A stretch of 52,922 bases of DNA, taken from positions 1-52,922 of the IMG/VR virus record IMGVR_UViG_3300047318_000182; one strand, given 5' to 3'. A model generated the notes under the pieces. That model saw only the letters and a list, made by a program, of their open reading frames with translations, made no database searches and had not been told where the DNA came from. Both the position numbers and the translations under genes were made by a program. The stretch comes from a virus. How positions within the stretch are numbered: position 1 is the stretch's first letter; every line of letters starts with the position of its first letter. Positions 49,153-52,922 of the stretch are shown here, piece by piece.

Positions 49153-50136
49153 TTATAACGCCTTTTCAATTTCTAGTAAGAACCATTCTCTTGCATACTG
49201 GTTAACTGCTTTAGATACTTGCTTCCATTCCAGACCAGAAGCCTCTAATTCATTCACTGATTCTTTCTTGACATCGGCTCCGAGCCAAGCCATGAAAGGT
49301 CCAATGTTTTTAGTCGCGGCTACGCCGTCACAAGCCTCTGTTACGCCCTGACTACACCGAGCCTCAGTCACAAACTGAATCGCAAATGCTGTAGCCCCTT
49401 CAAGAACGGCTGGATCGATTTCAATCTTAGCCTTATCACCCTTAGTTCCGGCGTGGCTCTCCCCTTTTGCCTTGAACAAATAATTACTGTAATCAGTGAA
49501 CGGCATTTCATCAACAAACGGAGTGAATACGAACCCTTCGCCAATGCCTTCAATGCCGTAGCGATCCTTGACATAAGGGTCAACTTTATCACAAGCCTCA
49601 ACCCATGCCCCGATCTGTTTCATCGCAGCTTCCATAGAAGATTGAAGTCGGAAGTCAATTTCAACCGTAGCATCTAAGTGCCAAGGAATGATTTCAAAAG
49701 GCAGAATATTAGTGCCTAGCCAAGTCACAATCCTAGTGGGATCAACAGCGATATAGCCAGTTTCTAGATTGAGCATAGCGAAAACAAAAAATGTCTTCTT
49801 CTCAATCAGTGAAACAGCTGCCTTTTTCTGGATACCGGGACCGGCCCATTCACCAAAAAGAACATAATTGAAACCAATTACCGGGATTTCAGTTTTAATT
49901 GTTTCTACGTGACGGGCGAATCCAGCGTTATCACTCTCAATGGTGCAAATATCTGATCGCTTACCACAGGTAATTAATCCATCACTATCGACACGAATCG
50001 AAGCGTTAGTGCCATGGAGCTTACATTTACCACGGTATAAAACCTTTGGGCGGTTCTCAACATCAAAATGTCGCTTTACATGAGCGTTAACGTCACTAAA
50101 TTTTTCAATACTTGGAAACTTTACGAATTTGGTCAT
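49153..50136 (-). CDS. RNA ligase, Rnl2-type
   Basis: A 327-residue ATP-dependent RNA ligase. Motif I is KLHGTNASIRV with nucleotidyl Lys39, motif III area is LFGEWAGPGIQKK, motif IV is GEGFVF and motif V is YLFKAKGE. It would seal 3'-OH/5'-phosphate ends in RNA, as T4 Rnl2 does at nicks in duplex RNA. With the PNK-like kinase and HAD phosphatase nearby, it can complete repair of cut tRNA. It overlaps the preceding gene by 32 bases. Confidence 0.92.
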   Translation of the reverse strand: MTKFVKFPSIEKFSDVNAHVKRHFDVENRPKVLYRGKCKLHGTNASIRVDSDGLITCGKRSDICTIESDNAGFARHVETIKTEIPVIGFNYVLFGEWAGPGIQKKAAVSLIEKKTFFVFAMLNLETGYIAVDPTRIVTWLGTNILPFEIIPWHLDATVEIDFRLQSSMEAAMKQIGAWVEACDKVDPYVKDRYGIEGIGEGFVFTPFVDEMPFTDYSNYLFKAKGESHAGTKGDKAKIEIDPAVLEGATAFAIQFVTEARCSQGVTEACDGVAATKNIGPFMAWLGADVKKESVNELEASGLEWKQVSKAVNQYAREWFLLEIEKAL

Positions 50137-50602
50137 TATCTTCTAAACTCTCAAAAAATCTTCTAATTTCGGCTTCACCCCGTTGTCGCCATGTTTCGCC
50201 AATTTGTTTAATTATTCTTTCTTGGACATATTTTGTAGGACTGCCCATCAAATGCCTAGTATCAATCTCAAATTCTCCGCGCAGAGGTTCCAATTTGATT
50301 CTGAACCGTTCGACCGGAGCAACTAGAAGTGAATATTCTTCGTAGCTATATTTCATCACACCGGACGGAAAGGGCATTATGGACTCGGTGGACCCAAAAT
50401 GATATTCTTCAAATTCTTCCAGATGTCGATAAGACTCATGGAGGGCGTAGGTCTGATTAAAAAATTGCTTCTTTAAAATATCGTAGGTATGCTGACGAAC
50501 AAAAGGCCAAACAATATCAGCGCCTCGATTTAAATGATTTGATAGCCAAATCCCGAACGGTGTTACCAGTTCGGGATCAGTTTTAAAGATTGTGCAAGTC
50601 AT
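50105..50602 (-). CDS. Hypothetical protein
   Basis: A 165-residue protein starting MTCTIFKTDPELVTPFG. It has aromatic and acidic segments (HESYRHLEEFEEYHFGS) and a C-terminal basic helix (QRGEAEIRRFFESLED). It overlaps the RNA ligase by 32 bases and the HAD gene by 20. It is not recognised; its position suggests a link to the RNA-repair genes. Confidence 0.6.
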   Translation of the reverse strand: MTCTIFKTDPELVTPFGIWLSNHLNRGADIVWPFVRQHTYDILKKQFFNQTYALHESYRHLEEFEEYHFGSTESIMPFPSGVMKYSYEEYSLLVAPVERFRIKLEPLRGEFEIDTRHLMGSPTKYVQERIIKQIGETWRQRGEAEIRRFFESLEDNDQIRKVSKY

Positions 50603-50915
50603 TGGCGTGCCTTAGTTTTATTTCTTGAACCTGCTCTTCTACAAATCCTGTATCGATATAAAAAGGATCATTATCGATCCAGATATCTATACTAATACCC
50701 TGTTCTTCACACACTTTTCTTTTGGCTCGCCAAGTACAATAAATGATTGGAACATGCATAGCGACAAAATCTTGAACTAATTCAATAGGAGTATCCATGC
50801 CTCGTGACGTGACTAGATAGACGTTATGATCCGCGAGTTGCATCTGTGGGATCAGTTTACGCCACATTTCAATCGCTGCGGTATAGGTTCCGTCGTAGTC
50901 AATCATGATATTCAT
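50583..50915 (-). CDS. HAD-superfamily phosphatase
   Basis: A 110-residue protein with the HAD motif I DYDGTYT (Asp6 and Asp8), motif II in YLVTSRG, and motif IV-like DIWIDNDPFYI. It is small, with no cap domain. In T4 the 3'-phosphatase of polynucleotide kinase is a HAD domain fused to the kinase; here a kinase-like protein lies 1.2 kb upstream as a separate gene, so this could be the partner phosphatase. Other substrates are possible. Confidence 0.72.
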   Translation of the reverse strand: MNIMIDYDGTYTAAIEMWRKLIPQMQLADHNVYLVTSRGMDTPIELVQDFVAMHVPIIYCTWRAKRKVCEEQGISIDIWIDNDPFYIDTGFVEEQVQEIKLRHANDLHNL

Positions 50916-51091
50916 TTAATGGATTTTTCTTCTTGATACGTGATGCAAAATTCTTCTATTACTTTTTTGAATAAAACAGTGGCGGCGTGGTGAGAAATTT
51001 GACCGTTATGAAGTCGCGCCGCGACAACATTACCTTTTCGAAGCAGTTCAAAATATTTTTGAAGCTCCCCGTAATCAATGTTGGATTTCAT
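50912..51091 (-). CDS. Small hypothetical protein (59 residues)
   Basis: A frame beginning MKSNIDYGELQKYFELLRKG and ending YQEEKSIK fills the gap between the HslV-like and HAD genes. Its start overlaps the upstream stop (TAATG) and its stop overlaps the HAD start (ATGA), so its ends fit the operon exactly. It is helical and basic (VVAARLHNGQISHHAATVLF). Function unknown. Confidence 0.65.
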   Translation of the reverse strand: MKSNIDYGELQKYFELLRKGNVVAARLHNGQISHHAATVLFKKVIEEFCITYQEEKSIK

Positions 51092-51582
51092 TAGTCTTCA
51101 AAGCTCACGATCTGAACCGCACCGCCGCTGCCATTGTCGTGATGAATCGCGGCACGAACAGCTTGTTCCGCCGAAGCTCCGTGATACAACGCTCCATAAG
51201 CAATATCAGCGCCGGAGCCCATGGCGTAATAATCACCGCCGATGTTATGCGATAGTCTGGCACCGCCTCCATAATATTGAATATCGTACCCGCCGTCTTC
51301 AGTCTTTTCAATCGTTAAGATTGAGCATTCTAAATCGTTGTTTGGTTCGCGGCCACCTTCAAAAATATAATCTAAATATTCTTGAATATCTGGGACTGAT
51401 CCTGCCGCGCCTACTAGATATTCTTTTCGTTCAATTGGTTTATGAAGTAGTCTATCAACTAAACTTTGACTCTCTTCCATTGTGACTTTAAATACTTTTT
51501 TAAAATTCCCCGCATAAACACCGCCAAAACTCATTTTTGAATCAGACGCAAGAATCCCGTCACGAAATACAATGGTAGTCAA
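51091..51582 (-). CDS. HslV/proteasome-beta-like Ntn hydrolase
   Basis: A 163-residue protein starting MTTIVFRDGILASDSK. Removal of Met exposes Thr as in HslV (TTIV), with Asp14 (ASDSK) and Lys near GNFKKVF as catalytic partners. LVGAAGSVPDIQEYLDYIF and YAMGSGADIAYGALYHGASA match the HslV/20S core. It may form a ring protease, perhaps with a host unfoldase, or act alone in turnover or head maturation. No phage AAA unfoldase is beside it. Confidence 0.8.
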   Translation of the reverse strand: MTTIVFRDGILASDSKMSFGGVYAGNFKKVFKVTMEESQSLVDRLLHKPIERKEYLVGAAGSVPDIQEYLDYIFEGGREPNNDLECSILTIEKTEDGGYDIQYYGGGARLSHNIGGDYYAMGSGADIAYGALYHGASAEQAVRAAIHHDNGSGGAVQIVSFED

Positions 51583-51583
51583 A

Positions 51584-52111
51584 TTATTCTCCGATTTTCA
51601 TTTTGTTATAATTTTTGATTTCTTCGAACGTAGCTGGGGCAAAATTAAAGTTGTCTACACCTACATCCACTCGGTTTTTAACAATTGGTACTTGTTTAGT
51701 CACGTTCCCATGAACGTGACTGTGCAACATCCATGCTCCTCTAAAATACCCGTTCCATTCCGCGATTGGGTAATGGCAGAGTGTGATTTTTTCGTTATTT
51801 AATTCAATCTCCTGATAGAGGAATGTATCTTCCCAACCATCGGCTGTAATAGTTTTCTGATGGTCATGATTTCCAATGATGAGGAATTTTTTGCCATTTA
51901 ATTGTTTAAGATAGAAATCCGCATCGACTGATGACTTATAGTTGAAATCTCCTAGATGAAATACTACGTCAGAAGTAGTTACTCTGGCGTTCCAATTTTT
52001 GATCAGAGTTTCATCATGCTCTTTCAAGGAAGAAAAGGGTCTCCCATGGCCAAGAGTAAGGATTTTTAAATGGCCGAGATGGGTACATCCAGTGAAAAAT
52101 ACATTTGCCAT
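51584..52111 (-). CDS. Calcineurin-like phosphoesterase
   Basis: A 175-residue single-domain metallophosphoesterase. The motif order is FTGCTHLGH (start), FHLGDFNYK, IIGNHDHQK, LCHYPIAEWNG and HSHVHGN. In the first motif the usual Asp of D-x-H is Cys in this protein (GCTH). It may act on cyclic phosphate or phosphodiester ends in RNA repair, but the substrate is not known. It sits 1 base from both neighbours. Confidence 0.82.
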   Translation of the reverse strand: MANVFFTGCTHLGHLKILTLGHGRPFSSLKEHDETLIKNWNARVTTSDVVFHLGDFNYKSSVDADFYLKQLNGKKFLIIGNHDHQKTITADGWEDTFLYQEIELNNEKITLCHYPIAEWNGYFRGAWMLHSHVHGNVTKQVPIVKNRVDVGVDNFNFAPATFEEIKNYNKMKIGE

Positions 52112-52112
52112 T

Positions 52113-52634
52113 TCAATTACTTACCATTAAATTTTCGAAATACTTAAGGAAAGATTCCGGAGTATGAATCCATGAGAATCCCTCAGATAATCGTGGAGAT
52201 TCAAAACAATCTTGCATACTTCCTAGGACATTATGGGGAATTAACTTACCCTCAACTTCAGCCCGTTTATCTAAACGATTGTACCAATCATTAGGAATTG
52301 GAAAATATACGCATACTTTATCATAATCCTTGAATTTGTCAAGGATTATTTTGCGTTTCTTCACAGTTAAATTAGTTTGATCCCAAACAACGTTCGCGCC
52401 AAGCATTTTAGCTGCTTTCGCATCTGCCTCAATCGCTACGTTTGCCGGTCCAACGGCTTTGTCAAACACTTCGGTGTAGGTTTTACCTTGTAATCTAGCT
52501 TCATGGTCAATGTAATCATCAGAACTAATGGCCATGAAAGAAAAACCGTTCCTTAGCCTCAAAGCTTCTCGGAACGTAGATTTACCTGTCGCCGGGAAGC
52601 CAACCAAAACTATCAAAAGAGGTTTCGTTGTCAT
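52113..52634 (-). CDS. Polynucleotide 5'-kinase-like P-loop protein
   Basis: A 173-residue kinase starting MTTKPLLIVLVGFPATGKST; this ATG has GGAA about 8 bases upstream, and a longer in-frame start exists at 52664. Walker A is GFPATGKST (12-20), followed by ISSDDYID, DQTNLTVKKRK and RAEVEGKLIPHNVLGSM, in the order of the T4 Pnkp kinase domain. It would phosphorylate 5'-OH RNA ends made by anticodon nucleases. The phosphatase half of T4 Pnkp is absent, but a HAD gene is nearby. Confidence 0.78.
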   Translation of the reverse strand: MTTKPLLIVLVGFPATGKSTFREALRLRNGFSFMAISSDDYIDHEARLQGKTYTEVFDKAVGPANVAIEADAKAAKMLGANVVWDQTNLTVKKRKIILDKFKDYDKVCVYFPIPNDWYNRLDKRAEVEGKLIPHNVLGSMQDCFESPRLSEGFSWIHTPESFLKYFENLMVSN

Positions 52635-52806
52635 AATAATTTCCAATATATCTTGTTGGGACACGGATTACATCTGTGGTCCCATATGTCCTTAATTCTG
52701 TATATTCCCAGCCGGGAACATCTTTACCGTCATCCACGGGATAACCAAATTGATCAATTTCGGTCGCCGTTTTTCGTGTAATGGTCCGACATGGTGGAGC
52801 TTTCAT
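52582..52806 (-). CDS. Small hypothetical protein
   Basis: A 74-residue protein starting MKAPPCRTITRKTATEIDQF. This ATG makes an ATGA overlap with the upstream partial gene, supporting the start. The C-terminal part (NYYDNETSFDSFGWLPGD) overlaps the kinase gene by 53 bases. Function unknown. Confidence 0.55.
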   Translation of the reverse strand: MKAPPCRTITRKTATEIDQFGYPVDDGKDVPGWEYTELRTYGTTDVIRVPTRYIGNYYDNETSFDSFGWLPGDR

Positions 52807-52922
52807 GGCTTTGTCCTGTAACGAATGAGACTGTCCCAAAATACACGAGTCTCAAACCCGCGTTCTGCCTTTAGATTTACAGTAATCCCAACATCACCGA
52901 GTGGCGTGCATTGAGTAATTTT
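52803..52922 (-). CDS. C-terminal end of a gene cut by the window edge
   Basis: One minus-strand frame is open from the edge for 39 codons, reading through GDVGITVNLKAERGFETRVF and ending YRTKP. The other two frames hit stops within 45 bases. Its stop overlaps the next start (ATGA), as in many gene pairs here. The product cannot be identified from this piece. Confidence 0.6.
   Translation of the reverse strand, partial: KITQCTPLGDVGITVNLKAERGFETRVFWDSLIRYRTKP

Noticed and set aside
1-52922. Prophage or lysogeny signals, tRNA genes, attachment sites
   Set aside because: No integrase, repressor, tRNA cloverleaf or att-like repeat was recognised; gaps between genes are short and are explained by promoters and terminators.

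Overview
This window is part of the genome of a long-tailed (siphovirus-type) bacteriophage of a Gram-negative host. The host inference rests on a two-component spanin pair that includes an outer-membrane lipoprotein, and on a phage-encoded periplasmic binding protein with a Sec signal peptide. An alphaproteobacterial host is possible but is only a guess. There is no integrase, repressor, portal, terminase, capsid gene, tRNA gene or CRISPR array in the window. The left edge cuts into the morphogenesis block and the right edge cuts into another gene, so the genome is larger than this segment.

Layout. Bases 1-18000 are read on the plus strand and hold tail, lysis and adsorption genes: a small 'YPFGK' protein with tailspike 1, a long inverted repeat, a strong promoter, the tail tube gene and a terminator. 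The tail assembly chaperone follows, with a -1 frameshift site (A AAA AAC), then the tape measure, two minor tail proteins, an NlpC/P60 tail-tip peptidase, a J-like tip protein with FnIII repeats, a membrane-anchored muramidase and overlapping i- and o-spanins. After a terminator and another promoter comes a second 'YPFGK' protein with tailspike 2. A bidirectional terminator near 18000 separates this block from the rest, which runs on the minus strand apart from one isolated plus-strand gene at 34720-35052.

The minus-strand block first carries nucleotide metabolism: glutaredoxin, a short NrdA, NrdB, a MazG-like protein, ThyX and a dNMP kinase. Replication and recombination follow: a RecD/Dda-like helicase, a putative ssDNA-binding protein, a Cas4/RecB-type nuclease with an Fe-S cysteine pattern, a DnaQ-like exonuclease, and a DUF4326-PolA fusion interrupted by a mini-intein. 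Further on are a Nudix hydrolase, a protein with an HTH and phosphoesterase-like motifs (possibly T5 A1-like), a BCS1-like AAA ATPase, an HD hydrolase, thymidine kinase, an SNF2-type helicase, an HslV-like protease and many small unknown genes.

Three features stand out. (1) A dispersed RNA-processing and RNA-repair set between 37.5 and 52.6 kb: a Thg1-like polymerase, an RlaP-like nucleotidyltransferase, an Rnl2-type RNA ligase, a polynucleotide-kinase-like protein, a separate HAD phosphatase, a phosphoesterase and a minimal class II aminoacyl-tRNA-synthetase-like protein. (2) Three homing-type elements: a PolA mini-intein, a free-standing degenerate intein with a LAGLIDADG endonuclease, and a GIY-YIG gene that split the start of the RlaP-like gene and duplicated 28 bp so that the start is restored. 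(3) A TAXI-family periplasmic solute-binding protein with its own promoter, strong RBS and terminator, which is the layout of a 'moron'. Several promoters share a -35 of TTGACT or TTGACA, an AT-rich spacer and often an extended -10.
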